Notes under the pieces: model-generated
What the model was told of the DNA's origin: nothing
The model's input: the letters and a program-made list of their open reading frames with translations, nothing else
Databases searched by the model: none
Shown here: positions 44,791 through 55,573 of the stretch, piece by piece
Numbering within the stretch: position 1 is the first letter of the stretch
Layout: every line of letters starts with the position of its first letter
Source of the DNA: Pseudomonas sp.
GTDB lineage: Bacteria > Pseudomonadota > Gammaproteobacteria > Pseudomonadales > Pseudomonadaceae
NCBI GenBank assembly: GCA_030603065.1
Contig: JAUVYN010000006.1
Coordinates: forward strand, 23,871-87,870
Direction: 5' to 3'
DNA length: 64,000 nucleotides
Translations under genes and position numbers: made by a program

Positions 44791-47700
44791 GGTCATTGAC
44801 CTGCAGCCGCTGGCGGATGGCTTCGAACTGGAAGGCGTCGGCCAGGGCGATCAGTTGGTTGTAGAGATCGGCGCGTTGAGCATCGTGTTCACGCAACAGA
44901 TAGAGCGCTTCGAGCAGCCCCTTCCGGTGGCCGATGGCGAGAAGCTCTCGAAGGTGTTCGAAGGTCGGCAGTGCCACCGCAGTGCCTGGTGCGTGCGGTA
45001 GTCGGGTCGGCTCTGGTGCCGCCGCATCATAGGTCCATTCGAGGCCCAGCAAACGACCTGTCAGATCGAGCAATTGGCCCAGTTGCACGGGTTTGATGAA
45101 ATAGCCCTGATGCTGCACGGGTTCGCGCATCTGGCCTCCATCAGCGGCATCTGCAGATATAACGATGACTGGAGCCTCGCAGCCATGCTCGCGAAGCTGG
45201 CCGAGCAGGCTCCAGCCGTCGGTACCCGGCATGTTGAGATCGAGCAGAATCAGATCTGCTGGCTGCTGCTGGAAGATCTCTACTGCAAGCAAGGGATTGG
45301 CGAGCGTAGAGACGTCGAAGCCAATCGGGCGCAGCAGGTTGTGCATGAGCTGGCGGTGTGAATCTTCGTCATCGATCACCAGAACCCGGCGAGTAGGGCC
45401 GACATAACCGCGGGGCGGCCGGCGCGCCGCAGGCTCTTCGCGATACAGGTCCTTGTGCACGCTTGATAGCAGCAGAGCGACACGAAAGGTGCTTCCTTCC
45501 CCCGGAGTGCTCTGCACGCTAATGTCGCCGCCCATGATTTCGCAGAGAAGCTTGGTGATGGTCAGGCCCAGGCCGGTTCCGAATGCGGTTGACCCCGGAT
45601 TGCGAACCCTCTCGAACGGTTGGAAGATTCGCTCAATGTCGTCGCTGCGAATACCCTCGCCACTGTCTTGCACTTTGAATTCGGCCACCCCACTTCGGTA
45701 GCGCAGCGTCAGGCTTACATGCCCCTCGTCGGTGTACTTGATCGCATTCGAGAGCAGGTTGATCAGTATCTGCCGAAGTCGCTTTTCATCGGTGCGTACC
45801 CAGCGCGGAAGAGGAGTAGGGCAGTCGAAGCGAAACGCCAGCCCCTTGGCCTCGGCCTGGAGCCGGAACATGTTCACCAGCTGATCCATGAACAGGTCGA
45901 TACGCACGTCGGTGGTATGCAGCTCCAGCCGCCCGGCTTCGATCTTGGAAATGTCCAGCAGCCCTTCGATCAGGTCCGCCAGGTATTCGCCGCTACGGCG
46001 GATCACTCCCAGCGCCTGTCGACGGTGCTCGGGAATCTGCTGATCCTGTTCGAGCAACTGGGCATAGCCGAGCACGGCGTTGAGCGGCGAGCGCAACTCA
46101 TGACTGATACCGGTCAGATAGCGGCTCTTGGCCTGGTTCGCAGCTTCCGCCTGCTCCTTGGCAAGCTGCAGCGCACGGTCAGTGAGCTCATGGGCTTCGA
46201 TTTCCTCGCTCAGCAGTCGGTTCTGCCGCTGCGACTCTTCCTGGGCCACACGGCGACTGTCGTTGATCAGGACGAACAGCCAGCTGATGACGCCTGTGAT
46301 GATCAGCAGGATGAAGAACACCTGCCAGAGCGTTCTACCCAGCAGATCCTGAGTAGCCGAATCGGCGAAGGGGGTCTGGTAGTAGATCAGCGAAAGCAGC
46401 AGCGCGGTCAGCCCGTTGAGCAGCAGAAAAAGTGCAATGAAATGGCTGAGGCGTGAGCCAATCCCTGGCATCAGTCGTTCCGGCAGCAGCACACCAAGCA
46501 GCTTGCGGGTCTGGTCGGCATAACCGGCGCCGGGTTTGCAGTAGTCGCCGCAGCGGGCGTCCAGCGAGCAGCACAGCGAGCAGATACGGCCGCCGTAGGC
46601 CGGGCAGTGGGTGATGTCTTCGGGCTCGAAACGGTTTTCACAGATGCAGCAGGCCAGCCGACCATCGGACTCTGGCTGGATGCGAATGATTTCACGCGCC
46701 AGGTAGTAGCGGCCCCCGGTGAGCCAGGCGATCAGCGGAGCACATACCAGCGCCGTGCCCAGCGCGATGAAATGGGCCAGCGCCTGGAATATTTCGCCGA
46801 ACAGCCCAGTGAAACTGAGCATGCCTGCCAGCGTCGCCAGCAACATGGCACCGACGCCCACCGGGTTGATGTCGTAGAGATGTGCGCGTTTGAATTCAAT
46901 GTGTTTGGGCGAAAGTCCCAACGGCTTGTTGATCACCAGGTCTGCGACCAGGGCCCCGGCCCAGGCAGTAGCTATGACGCCGAAGTAGCCGAGGGTCTCC
47001 TCCAGAGCGCGGTACACGCCAAGCTCCATTATCAATAGCGCAATGCATACGTTGAATACCAGCCATACCACCCGCCCAGGGTGGCTGTGCGTCAGTCTGG
47101 AGAAGAAGTTGGACCAGGCGATGGAGCCGGCATAGGCATTTGTCACGTTGATTTTCAGCTGGCAGATGATGACGAAAATTCCCGCTGTAGCCAGCGCGAC
47201 CTGGGGTGAGCTGGTGATGTAGCCGAAGGCGATCATGTACATGCGAGTCGGGTCCGCGGCTTCTTCTGCCGGTACGCCATGGCTGAGGGCGAGCACCGCC
47301 AGAAAGGAACCGGCCAGCAGCTTCACCGCGCCCACCAGAATCCAGCCCGGCCCACCAGCCATGACCGCAGCCCACCAGTGCAGCCGTCTGCCAGGTTCGG
47401 CCCGCGGGACGAAACGCAGAAAATCCACCTGCTCCCCGATCTGTGCAATCAGGGCGAAGAGCACGGCAGACGCGGCGCCGAACATGACCAGATTGAACCC
47501 GCTTGCCGGATCACTTCCCGGCTCGCTCCCGGCGAACTGGCGCCAGTCCTCCACCGCGCTGGCATCAGCATAGATGATGAAGGCGAAGGGCAGCAGCTGC
47601 AGGACTATCCAGAATGGCTGGGTCCAGAGCTGAAAGCGGCTGATCAGGGTGATGCCGTGGGTCACCAGAGGAATGACCGCCAGCGCACTTATCACGTAGC

Positions 47701-48154
47701 CGAGCGCCAGTGGCACCCCGAACAGCAATTCCAGCGCCATGGCCATGATCACAGATTCGAGCGCAAAGAAGATGAAGGTGAAGCTGGCGTAGATCAGTGA
47801 GGTGATGGTCGAACCGAGGTAGCCAAAACCGGCACCGCGGGTTAGCAGGTCGCTGTCGACGCCGTAACGCGCCGCGTAATAGCTGATGGGAATTGCGGTG
47901 AGCAGTATCACCAGACTGACCGCCAGAACCGCGGCGATGGCATTGGTGAATCCGTAATGGAGAGTAATGGCTCCGCCGATCGCTTCCAGAGCCAAAAAGG
48001 AAATGGCGCCCAGCGCGGTACTGGCAACTCTGGAGGCAGGCCAGCGCCTAGCGCTCTTGGCGGTGAAACGCAGCGCGTAGTCTTCCAGGGTCTCGTTGGC
48101 CACCCACTGGTTGTAATTGCGTCGCACTCGAAAGATGTGCTGCCTGGCGGTCAT
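44777..48154 (-). CDS. NCS1 permease fused to a hybrid histidine kinase
   Basis: A 1125-residue membrane protein. Residues about 1-480 are an NCS1 (cytosine/purine/allantoin) permease: NYNQWVANETLEDYALRFT at the N-terminus and about 12 TM helices. A cysteine-rich segment follows (CCICENRFEPEDITHCP, CSLCC, CGDYC; about residues 500-545), then two more TM helices, HisKA (YLTGISHELRSPLNAVLGYA), HATPase_c (NLLSNAIKYT, GTGLGLTITKLL) and a receiver (RVLVIDDEDSHRQLMHNLL). AAGGAG lies 7 bases before the start. It probably senses an amide or related nitrogen solute, by transport or binding, and signals to the response regulator. Confidence 0.9.
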   Translation of the reverse strand: MTARQHIFRVRRNYNQWVANETLEDYALRFTAKSARRWPASRVASTALGAISFLALEAIGGAITLHYGFTNAIAAVLAVSLVILLTAIPISYYAARYGVDSDLLTRGAGFGYLGSTITSLIYASFTFIFFALESVIMAMALELLFGVPLALGYVISALAVIPLVTHGITLISRFQLWTQPFWIVLQLLPFAFIIYADASAVEDWRQFAGSEPGSDPASGFNLVMFGAASAVLFALIAQIGEQVDFLRFVPRAEPGRRLHWWAAVMAGGPGWILVGAVKLLAGSFLAVLALSHGVPAEEAADPTRMYMIAFGYITSSPQVALATAGIFVIICQLKINVTNAYAGSIAWSNFFSRLTHSHPGRVVWLVFNVCIALLIMELGVYRALEETLGYFGVIATAWAGALVADLVINKPLGLSPKHIEFKRAHLYDINPVGVGAMLLATLAGMLSFTGLFGEIFQALAHFIALGTALVCAPLIAWLTGGRYYLAREIIRIQPESDGRLACCICENRFEPEDITHCPAYGGRICSLCCSLDARCGDYCKPGAGYADQTRKLLGVLLPERLMPGIGSRLSHFIALFLLLNGLTALLLSLIYYQTPFADSATQDLLGRTLWQVFFILLIITGVISWLFVLINDSRRVAQEESQRQNRLLSEEIEAHELTDRALQLAKEQAEAANQAKSRYLTGISHELRSPLNAVLGYAQLLEQDQQIPEHRRQALGVIRRSGEYLADLIEGLLDISKIEAGRLELHTTDVRIDLFMDQLVNMFRLQAEAKGLAFRFDCPTPLPRWVRTDEKRLRQILINLLSNAIKYTDEGHVSLTLRYRSGVAEFKVQDSGEGIRSDDIERIFQPFERVRNPGSTAFGTGLGLTITKLLCEIMGGDISVQSTPGEGSTFRVALLLSSVHKDLYREEPAARRPPRGYVGPTRRVLVIDDEDSHRQLMHNLLRPIGFDVSTLANPLLAVEIFQQQPADLILLDLNMPGTDGWSLLGQLREHGCEAPVIVISADAADGGQMREPVQHQGYFIKPVQLGQLLDLTGRLLGLEWTYDAAAPEPTRLPHAPGTAVALPTFEHLRELLAIGHRKGLLEALYLLREHDAQRADLYNQLIALADAFQFEAIRQRLQVNDHEYP

Positions 48155-48488
48155 TCCCTGCTCCTTGAACCAATGTGCCGGCGCGGTGCGGGTTCTGCAC
48201 CGCTTGGGTGCATTCCGGTGCGGCGATCGCGGGCTGGCATGCCTTTCCAGGCATGCGTTCGTGCGTCATCCAATATACGTGCCGGGTTGTTTGTTAAAGG
48301 CGCGGGCTCTTTGTAAATGTCATGGCGCTGCGCTGCCATGCGTCAAATGACGTAGGCAGGTGGGGTATTTGTCGAATGGGCAGCCCAGAGGGGGCTCAGC
48401 AGAATGTGATCCGAGGGTGTTGTGGGCATCATCGGGTCTGCCACCGGTGGTGCTCCTTTTTTCAGGTTCTATCACACGAGGAATCACC
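48155..48488. other. Divergent control region, sensor kinase / amide transporter
   Basis: 334 bases without a gene between the sensor kinase (minus) and the urtA-like gene (plus). It holds the palindromic element at 48341-48379 and, about 25 bases beyond that, AGAATGTGATCCGAGG (48401-48416), which partly matches a segment at the same distance from the fmdA element. GGCATGCCTTTCCAGGCATGC near 48236-48256 is a further near-palindrome. Confidence 0.5.
48341..48379 (+). promoter_or_regulatory. Bipartite palindromic operator upstream of the transporter operon
   Basis: CGTCA-AA-TGACG (48341-48352) is a perfect inverted repeat, followed by TAGGCA, eight variable bases, ATTT, two variable bases and CGAATGG (48373-48379). 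The same pattern with the same spacing recurs at 55565-55602 before fmdA. Its place 110 bases before the urtA start suits an activator site for the LuxR-type regulator at 43873. Confidence 0.7.
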
Positions 48489-49751
48489 ATGGAGCATTCC
48501 AATATCAAGCTGACTCGCCGCAGTTTTCTGGCCAGGTCGATCGCAGCGATTTCTGCCGCAGTACTCATGTCCGGCATGTCATTCACCGCGATGGCCAAGC
48601 CCACTACCGCAGAAGTGAATACCACGGGGCTGGCGGTAACCGACGATACCGTCAGGGTCGGCATTCTGCATTCGATCACCGGCACCATGGCGATCAGTGA
48701 GGAGGGTTCGGTACAGGCAGAGATTCTTGCCATTGAACAGATTAACGCCATGGGCGGCGTGCTCGGTCGCAAGATCGAATACGTTCAGGAAGACGGTGCC
48801 AGCGACTGGCCGACCTTTGCTGACCGCGCCAACAAGCTGCTTCGCCAGGACAAGGTGGCTGCAGTGTTCGGTTGCTGGACGTCTGCCTCACGCAAGGCGG
48901 TACTGCCGATCTTCGAGCGCAACAACGGCATGCTTTACTACCCGACTTTCTATGAAGGGCTGGAGCAGTCGCCGAACGTTATCTACACCGGCCAGGAGGC
49001 CACTCAGCAGATTCTTGCCGGCCTGGATTGGGTAGCCGAAGACAAAGGCGCCAAGACGTTCTATCTGATCGGGTCCGACTACATCTGGCCCCGCACCTCG
49101 AACAAGATCGCGCGCATCCACATCGAGCAGCACCTCGGTGGTCAGGTAGTAGGTGAAGATTACTTCCCGCTCGGTCATACCAGCTTCAACTCGGTGATCA
49201 ACCGTATACGCCTGCGCAAGCCTGACGTGATCTTCGCCTCGGTGGTGGGTGGCTCCAACGTGGCCTTCTACCGTCAGCTCAAGGCAGCCGGTCTGGACAT
49301 GACCAAGGAGGACTTCACTCTGCTGACCATTTCGGTCACCGAAGACGAGATCCTCGGTATCGGCGGTGACAACATCCAGGGCGCCTACGCCTCGATGAAG
49401 TACTTCCAGAGCCTGCCGAACGAGAACAACGAAGCCTTCGTCAAGGCGTTCCGTGAGCGCTGGGGCCAGAACGCAGTGATTGGTGACGTGACCCAGGCCG
49501 CCTACCTTGGCCCCTGGCTGTGGAAGGCCGCAGTTGAAGCTGCCGGCTCCTTCGATGTGGACAAGGTTCGTGCTGCCTCTCCCGGCATCGAGCTGACCAC
49601 TGCGCCTGAAGGCTATGTCCGCGTCCATGAGAACCACCACCTCTGGTCAAAGACCCGCATTGGCCACGCCCAGCGTGACGGCCAGTTCAAGGTGGTCTTC
49701 GAGACCGACGAGCTGATGGAACCGAACCCGTTCCCGGCTGGCTACCAGTAA
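48489..49751 (+). CDS. urtA: Urea/short-chain amide ABC transporter, substrate-binding protein
   Basis: A 420-residue periplasmic binding protein of the UrtA/FmdD type. Its start is fixed by GAGGAA upstream and by a Tat signal (KLTRRSFLARSIAAISAAVL). The mature part begins VRVGILHSITGTMAISE and includes AAVFGCWTSASRKAVLPIFE and GMLYYPTFYEG, the UrtA signature regions. The context (amiE, fmdA) suggests that it binds formamide, acetamide or urea. It heads a transporter operon. Confidence 0.88.
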   Translation: MEHSNIKLTRRSFLARSIAAISAAVLMSGMSFTAMAKPTTAEVNTTGLAVTDDTVRVGILHSITGTMAISEEGSVQAEILAIEQINAMGGVLGRKIEYVQEDGASDWPTFADRANKLLRQDKVAAVFGCWTSASRKAVLPIFERNNGMLYYPTFYEGLEQSPNVIYTGQEATQQILAGLDWVAEDKGAKTFYLIGSDYIWPRTSNKIARIHIEQHLGGQVVGEDYFPLGHTSFNSVINRIRLRKPDVIFASVVGGSNVAFYRQLKAAGLDMTKEDFTLLTISVTEDEILGIGGDNIQGAYASMKYFQSLPNENNEAFVKAFRERWGQNAVIGDVTQAAYLGPWLWKAAVEAAGSFDVDKVRAASPGIELTTAPEGYVRVHENHHLWSKTRIGHAQRDGQFKVVFETDELMEPNPFPAGYQ

Positions 49752-49760
49752 CCAGCAGCA

Positions 49761-49790
49761 GGGCCCGCCCGATTCAGGGCGGGGCCCTTT
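49761..49790 (+). terminator. Intercistronic hairpin after urtA
   Basis: GGGCCCGCCC (49761-49770) pairs with GGGCGGGGCCC (49777-49787; one bulged G), followed by TTT. This strong stem between the binding-protein gene and the permease gene probably gives partial termination or protects the urtA 3' end, so the binding protein is made in excess. Confidence 0.65.
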
Positions 49791-49829
49791 CGCGATGCAG
49801 CTTCCTGTCTATCCGCCGGAGGAAAGGAC

Positions 49830-50756
49830 ATGTTCTCTGAGTTTTCTGCCGCCGAGCTGACCGCGATCTTCGCCATGCAGGGCTTCGCCGGCCTCATTCT
49901 GTTTGCGGTTTTCGTGCTGATGGCCCTGGGCCTGGCCATCATCTTCGGACAAATGGGTGTGATCAACATGGCGCACGGCGAGTTCATGATTCTGGGTGCC
50001 TACGTCACCTACATGACCTCGAACCTGTTCGCCAGCCACTTCCCTGACCTGTTCGGTTCCTACTTTCTGTTTGCCATCGTATTCGCTTTCTGCGCCGCGG
50101 CGTTGCTCGGCGTCATCGTCGAATGGGGGCTGATTCGTTTTCTCTACCATCGCCCGCTCGATACCCTCCTGGCGACCTGGGGTCTCAGTCTGATCTTGCA
50201 GCAGGCCTATCGCTCCATTTTCGGCGCGAGGGAGGTAGGGGTGGTCATTCCCGACTGGCTGATGGGCTCCTACCGGCTGACCGACATGATCGAGGTGCCG
50301 ATCAACGGCATGTTCGTGATGGCACTGGCGCTGTTTGCGACCATCACGGTGGCGGTGCTCATGTACCGCTCCCGGTGGGGCAAGCAGGTGCGAGCTGTGG
50401 TGCAAAACCGCGACATGGCCGGAGCCGTGGGAATCAATACCGCCAGGGTCGACCGCATGACCTTCGCTCTGGGTTGCGGCATTGCCGGGGTAGCTGGCAG
50501 TGCCTTCACCATGATCGGCTCCACCGGGCCGAGCTCGGGGCAGCTGTACATCGTCGATACCTTCCTGGTCGTGGTCTTCGGCGGGGCTGGCAGCCTGCTC
50601 GGTACCGTGGCCTCGGCGTTCAGCATCTCCCAGTCGCAATCGATCATGGAATTCTTCATGGGCGGTTCCATGGCCAAGGTGCTCACCTTGCTGGTGGTGG
50701 TGCTGATTCTCATGTTCCGGCCGCAGGGCCTGTTCGCTCTCAAAGTGCGCCGTTAG
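49830..50756 (+). CDS. urtB: Branched-chain/urea-type ABC permease UrtB
   Basis: A 308-residue inner-membrane permease with about eight TM segments. The family stretches GLAIIFGQMGVINMAHGEFMILGAY and VVFGGAGSLLGTVASAFSIS are intact. It lacks the long N-terminal extension of some UrtB proteins. A GGAGGAAAGG ribosome site is 4-10 bases upstream. It forms the channel with UrtC. Confidence 0.9.
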   Translation: MFSEFSAAELTAIFAMQGFAGLILFAVFVLMALGLAIIFGQMGVINMAHGEFMILGAYVTYMTSNLFASHFPDLFGSYFLFAIVFAFCAAALLGVIVEWGLIRFLYHRPLDTLLATWGLSLILQQAYRSIFGAREVGVVIPDWLMGSYRLTDMIEVPINGMFVMALALFATITVAVLMYRSRWGKQVRAVVQNRDMAGAVGINTARVDRMTFALGCGIAGVAGSAFTMIGSTGPSSGQLYIVDTFLVVVFGGAGSLLGTVASAFSISQSQSIMEFFMGGSMAKVLTLLVVVLILMFRPQGLFALKVRR

Positions 50757-50768
50757 GAGGATAACGCG

Positions 50769-51925
50769 ATGCCATTCTCATCCTTCAGGGATTATCTGCC
50801 GCGCCAGGATCTGCTGTCCTTCCTTGTGCTAGCGCTTCTGTTGGTCGTGGTGCTGCCGTTGTCGTTGGATGTCATGCGGCTGAATCAGGTGGGCAAATTC
50901 CTCAGCTTTGCCTTCGTGGCGGTCGGGTTGGTGCTCTGTTGGGGGTACGGAGGCATTCTCAGTCTCGGCCAGGGCGTATTTTACGGACTGGGCGGTTATG
51001 CGCTGGCGATGTATCTGAAACTCGAGGCTTCGACCCCCGAAAACACCGCGATCCAGACCACGCCCGGCATTCCCGACTTCATGGACTGGAACCAGATCAC
51101 AGCGCTGCCGTGGTTCTGGGAGCCCTTCAACAGCCTGACCTTCGCCGTCATCGCGGTGGTGGTGGCGCCAACCATCGTTGCCTATCTGATTGGTGTGGCG
51201 ATGTTCAAGCGGCGCGTCGGGGGTGTGTATTTCGCGATCATCACCCAGTCCATCGCAGCCATTCTGACCATTCTCATCATCGGCCAGCAGGGCCTCACTG
51301 GCGGGGTCAACGGCATTACCGATCTGCGCACGCTCAAGGGCTGGAATATCCATACCGACAGCGCCACCTACGTTCTGTACTTCGTCTGCGTCGCTCTGCT
51401 ATTCGCCTGCCTGTTCATCGCCCAGTACATCCGCCGCAGCAAGACCGGGCGGATCCTGGTCGCCATGCGAGGGCAGGAGGACCGGGTGCGTTTCTCCGGT
51501 TACGACATAGCCAACTTCAAGGTCTTCGTGTTCTGTGTAGGCGCCGCCTTTGCCGGCATCGGTGGTGCAATGTTCACGTTGCAGGAAGGTTTCATGTCAC
51601 CGAGCTTCGTCGGCGTGGTGCCCTCGATCGAAATGGTTATCTTCTGCGCCGTTGGCGGCCGCCTTTCGATCATCGGAGCAGTGTACGGCGTGCTGCTGGT
51701 CAGCGTGGCGAAGACGCTGTTCGGCGAGAGCTTCCCGGATCTCTGGCTGTTCGCCATGGGGCTTATCTTCATCGGTGTAGTACTCGGCCTGCCCAATGGC
51801 ATAGCCGGCCTTTATGCCACCTATGTGGGGCCGCACGTGGAGCGGCTGATGGACCGGGTACTCGGCAGTGCCGGGAAGGCTCCTGAACAAACCGACCCAA
51901 CCCTTTCCAGCCAGGGAGTAACACC

Positions 51926-51929
<4 letters not shown>
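50769..51929 (+). CDS. urtC: Urea/amide ABC permease UrtC
   Basis: A 386-residue permease of the LivM/UrtC type with about ten TM segments. GILSLGQGVFYGLGGYALAMYL and QGLTGGVNGITDLRTLKGW are family markers. It starts 12 bases after urtB with an AGGAGG site and overlaps urtD by four bases. It is the second channel half of the transporter. Confidence 0.9.
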
Positions 51930-52675
<746 letters not shown>

Positions 52676-52687
52676 GAGGGACAGTCA

Positions 52688-53377
52688 ATGTTGAATGTAT
52701 CGAGCTACAACGTGGCCTACGGGCAGAGCGAAATCCTCCGGGATCTGAATTTCACCGTCGGCAAGAACGAGATCGTCGCCATCATGGGCCGCAACGGCAT
52801 GGGCAAGACCACGCTGATGAAGAGCCTGATGGGGGTCATCCCCACTCGTCGCGGAAGGGTCGACCTGGAGGGTACCGACGTCAGTGCCATGAAGAGCCAT
52901 GAGCGGGTCAAGGCCGGTCTCGCCTATGTACCACAGGGGCGCATGATCTTTTCGACCATGACGGTGAAGGAGAATATCGAGACCGGCCTCACCGTCACTG
53001 GCCGGCGCACCGTTCCGACTGATCTGTACGACCTGTTCCCGGTGTTGCTGGAGATGCGCTCGCGGCGCGGCGGCAACCTGTCCGGCGGTCAGCAGCAGCA
53101 ACTGGCGATCGCCCGTGCCCTGGCCAGCAATCCCAAGCTGCTGCTGCTAGACGAGCCCACCGAGGGCATCCAGCCGTCGATCATCAGCGACATGGCCCGC
53201 ACCCTGAAGATGATCCGCGACCAGCGGGGCCTGTCGATCATCGTCTCTGAACAGGTGCTCAAGTTCGCCCTGGATATCGCCGACCGCATTCTGGTCATCG
53301 AGAAGGGTGAGATCGTCCATGAAGAACTGCGCGCGACCGTGGATGAAGCCAAGGTCGCTTCCTATCTGGCGGTCTGA
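52688..53377 (+). CDS. urtE: ABC transporter ATPase UrtE
   Basis: A 229-residue ATPase with Walker A GRNGMGKTT, the classical signature LSGGQQQQLAIARAL and Walker B LLLLDEPTEGIQPS. A GAGAGGGA ribosome site precedes it. It is the second nucleotide-binding subunit of the amide/urea transporter; amiE follows 33 bases later in the same operon. Confidence 0.93.
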   Translation: MLNVSSYNVAYGQSEILRDLNFTVGKNEIVAIMGRNGMGKTTLMKSLMGVIPTRRGRVDLEGTDVSAMKSHERVKAGLAYVPQGRMIFSTMTVKENIETGLTVTGRRTVPTDLYDLFPVLLEMRSRRGGNLSGGQQQQLAIARALASNPKLLLLDEPTEGIQPSIISDMARTLKMIRDQRGLSIIVSEQVLKFALDIADRILVIEKGEIVHEELRATVDEAKVASYLAV

Positions 53378-53410
53378 ACCGCCCCTACGCCAAGCAAAGA
53401 GGAGAGCGCC

Positions 53411-54457
53411 ATGCGTCATGGTGATATTTCGAGCAGCAAAGACACCGTCGGCGTTGCCGTCGTCAACTACAAGATGCCGCGCCTGCATACCCGGGAACAG
53501 GTCCTGGACAATGCGCGCAACATCGCCGAGATGATCAAGGGCATGAAGCTGGGCCTGCCGGGCATGGATCTGGTGATCTTCCCCGAATACAGCACCATGG
53601 GGATCATGTACGACAACGAAGAGATGATGGACACCGCCGCGACCATCCCCGGCGATGAGACCGCGATCTTCGCCCAGGCCTGCCGCGAGGCTAACACCTG
53701 GGGCGTGTTCTCGCTGACCGGCGAACGCCACGAGGATCATCCGAACAAGGCGCCCTACAACACGCTGGTGCTGATCAACAACGAAGGCGAAATCGTCCAG
53801 AAGTATCGCAAGTGCATCCCCTGGTGCCCTATCGAGGGCTGGTATCCCGGCGACACCACCTACGTCAGTGAAGGGCCCAAGGGCATGAAGATCAGTCTGA
53901 TCATCTGCGACGACGGCAACTACCCGGAAATCTGGCGCGACTGCGCGATGAAGGGCGCCGAGCTGATCGTGCGTTGCCAGGGCTACATGTACCCGGCCAA
54001 GGAGCAGCAGATCATGATGGCCAAGAGCATGGCCTGGGCCAATAACTGCTACGTGGCCGTGGCCAACGCCACCGGGTTCGATGGCGTCTACTCCTACTTC
54101 GGCCACTCGGCGATCATCGGCTTCGACGGGCGCACTTTGGGCGAATGCGGCGAGGAGGACATGGGCGTGCAGTACGCTCAGCTGTCGCTCAGCCAGATCC
54201 GCGATGCACGCGCCAATGACCAGTCGCAGAATCACCTGTTCAAGCTGCTGCACAGGGGGTACACCGGTATGTTCAATTCCGGGGACGGCGACCGCGGCGT
54301 GGCTGACTGCCCGTTCGACTTTTACCGTACCTGGGTAATGGATGCGGAGAAGGCGCGCGATCAGGTCGAGGCCATGACCCGCAGCACCATCGGCGTCGCG
54401 GATTGCCCGGTCGGGGAATTGCCGATAGAGGGCAGGGAAAAGGGCGCAGGCGCCTGA
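53411..54457 (+). CDS. amiE: Aliphatic amidase AmiE (EC 3.5.1.4)
   Basis: A 348-residue nitrilase-superfamily amidase, nearly the size of P. aeruginosa AmiE (346) and collinear with it as I recall. The catalytic triad is at the same numbers: Glu59 (VIFPEYS), Lys134 (KYRKCIP) and Cys166 (LIICDDGN). It hydrolyses acetamide, propionamide and similar short amides to acid plus ammonia in the cytosol. An AGGAG site lies 7 bases upstream. It stands in the transporter operon rather than in an amiEBCRS operon with the AmiS channel. Confidence 0.96.
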   Translation: MRHGDISSSKDTVGVAVVNYKMPRLHTREQVLDNARNIAEMIKGMKLGLPGMDLVIFPEYSTMGIMYDNEEMMDTAATIPGDETAIFAQACREANTWGVFSLTGERHEDHPNKAPYNTLVLINNEGEIVQKYRKCIPWCPIEGWYPGDTTYVSEGPKGMKISLIICDDGNYPEIWRDCAMKGAELIVRCQGYMYPAKEQQIMMAKSMAWANNCYVAVANATGFDGVYSYFGHSAIIGFDGRTLGECGEEDMGVQYAQLSLSQIRDARANDQSQNHLFKLLHRGYTGMFNSGDGDRGVADCPFDFYRTWVMDAEKARDQVEAMTRSTIGVADCPVGELPIEGREKGAGA

Positions 54458-54523
54458 TATGCCCCGGGAATGTCGAGCTCCCGCTCGACATGAACCCACC
54501 AGCCAGCACCGGACTATCGAGCC

Positions 54524-55573
54524 ATGCCCTTCGCCAACGAACGCCTCGCAGCCAACAAGGAACAGTTGGCGCAACGCGCAACAAGAACCGGCCTGCGCCA
54601 GACGCGCTTCACCTTCGATCCGGGCGAGGTGATGCAGCGCCTGCGCGCGCGCATCCTCGGCCAGGATGACGCGCTGGCCGCCATTGAAGACATGCTGCAG
54701 GTGGTACGCGCGGACATCGGACCGGAACAGCGCCCGCTCGGCGTCTGCCTGTTGATGGGGCCCACCGGGGTTGGCAAGACCGAAACCGTGCGGGTACTGG
54801 CCGAAGCCATCCACGGCAGTGCAGACGCGCTCTGCCGCATCGACATGAATACCCTGAGCCAGGAGCACTACGCCTCGGCGCTGACCGGGGCGCCACCGGG
54901 CTATGTCGGCAGCAAGGAGGGCCATACCCTGTTCGACGCAGACAAAATACGGGGGAGTTTCAGCAAGCCCGGGATCGTGCTGTTCGACGAGCTGGAAAAG
55001 GCCAGCACCGAGGTGATTCGCACGCTGCTCAACGTGCTGGATGCCGGGCTGCTGACGCTGCCGGCGGGCAACCGCACCATCGACTTTCGCAACAGCCTGA
55101 TCTTTCTCACCAGCAATCTAGGCGCTGCAGAGCTGGCGCGCTATCAGGGCCGGTTTCGGCGGGGCTGGCGGCGGCTGCTGCGACCCAGTGCGGCGCAGCA
55201 ATCCGCGATCCTCGAACAGGCGCTGAGTCGGCGTTTCGATCCCGAATTCATCAATCGCATCGACCATGTTCTGCACTTCCAGCCGCTTCCCGCGGCGGAG
55301 GCAGATGCCTTGCTGGAGATCGAGCTATCGCGCCTGCGCAGCCGGCTTCAGAAGCAATCCGCAGCGATACAGCTGACCCTCGATGCCAGGCGCTGGTTGT
55401 GTCGGAATTACGACCCGCGGTACGGCGCGCGAGATCTCAGCCGGCGGGTGCGCCAGCATCTGGCCCCGGCAGTAGCCCAGGCGCTGCTTGCCCATGCTGA
55501 TGTTGATCATTTTCTGGTGCGTTTCGGTGATCAACGGCTGGAAGTCCTGCCTGACCCCGCCTACGTCAAATGA
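54524..55573 (+). CDS. amiB: AmiB-like AAA+ ATPase (ClpB-type)
   Basis: A 349-residue AAA+ protein with a single ATPase module: Walker A GPTGVGKT (residues 79-86), Walker B IVLFDELEKA, sensor region FLTSNLGAAELA, and a ClpB-type C-terminal D2-small domain (YDPRYGARDLSRRVRQHL). It corresponds to AmiB beside amiE in P. aeruginosa, thought to act as a chaperone. Its last codons (YVK-stop) lie inside the palindromic operator that precedes fmdA. Confidence 0.85.
   Translation: MPFANERLAANKEQLAQRATRTGLRQTRFTFDPGEVMQRLRARILGQDDALAAIEDMLQVVRADIGPEQRPLGVCLLMGPTGVGKTETVRVLAEAIHGSADALCRIDMNTLSQEHYASALTGAPPGYVGSKEGHTLFDADKIRGSFSKPGIVLFDELEKASTEVIRTLLNVLDAGLLTLPAGNRTIDFRNSLIFLTSNLGAAELARYQGRFRRGWRRLLRPSAAQQSAILEQALSRRFDPEFINRIDHVLHFQPLPAAEADALLEIELSRLRSRLQKQSAAIQLTLDARRWLCRNYDPRYGARDLSRRVRQHLAPAVAQALLAHADVDHFLVRFGDQRLEVLPDPAYVK

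Noticed and set aside
48236-48256. Sigma-54 promoter upstream of urtA
   Set aside because: TGGCAT is present, but the GC doublet expected 11 bases after GG is CC here, and a LuxR-type regulator would normally work with sigma-70.
53147-54925. 592-codon open frame on the minus strand opposite urtE, amiE and amiB
   Set aside because: The plus strand encodes three clear, well-conserved proteins here. The minus frame is a by-product of high GC and has low-complexity His/Gly/Ala-rich content without any domain.
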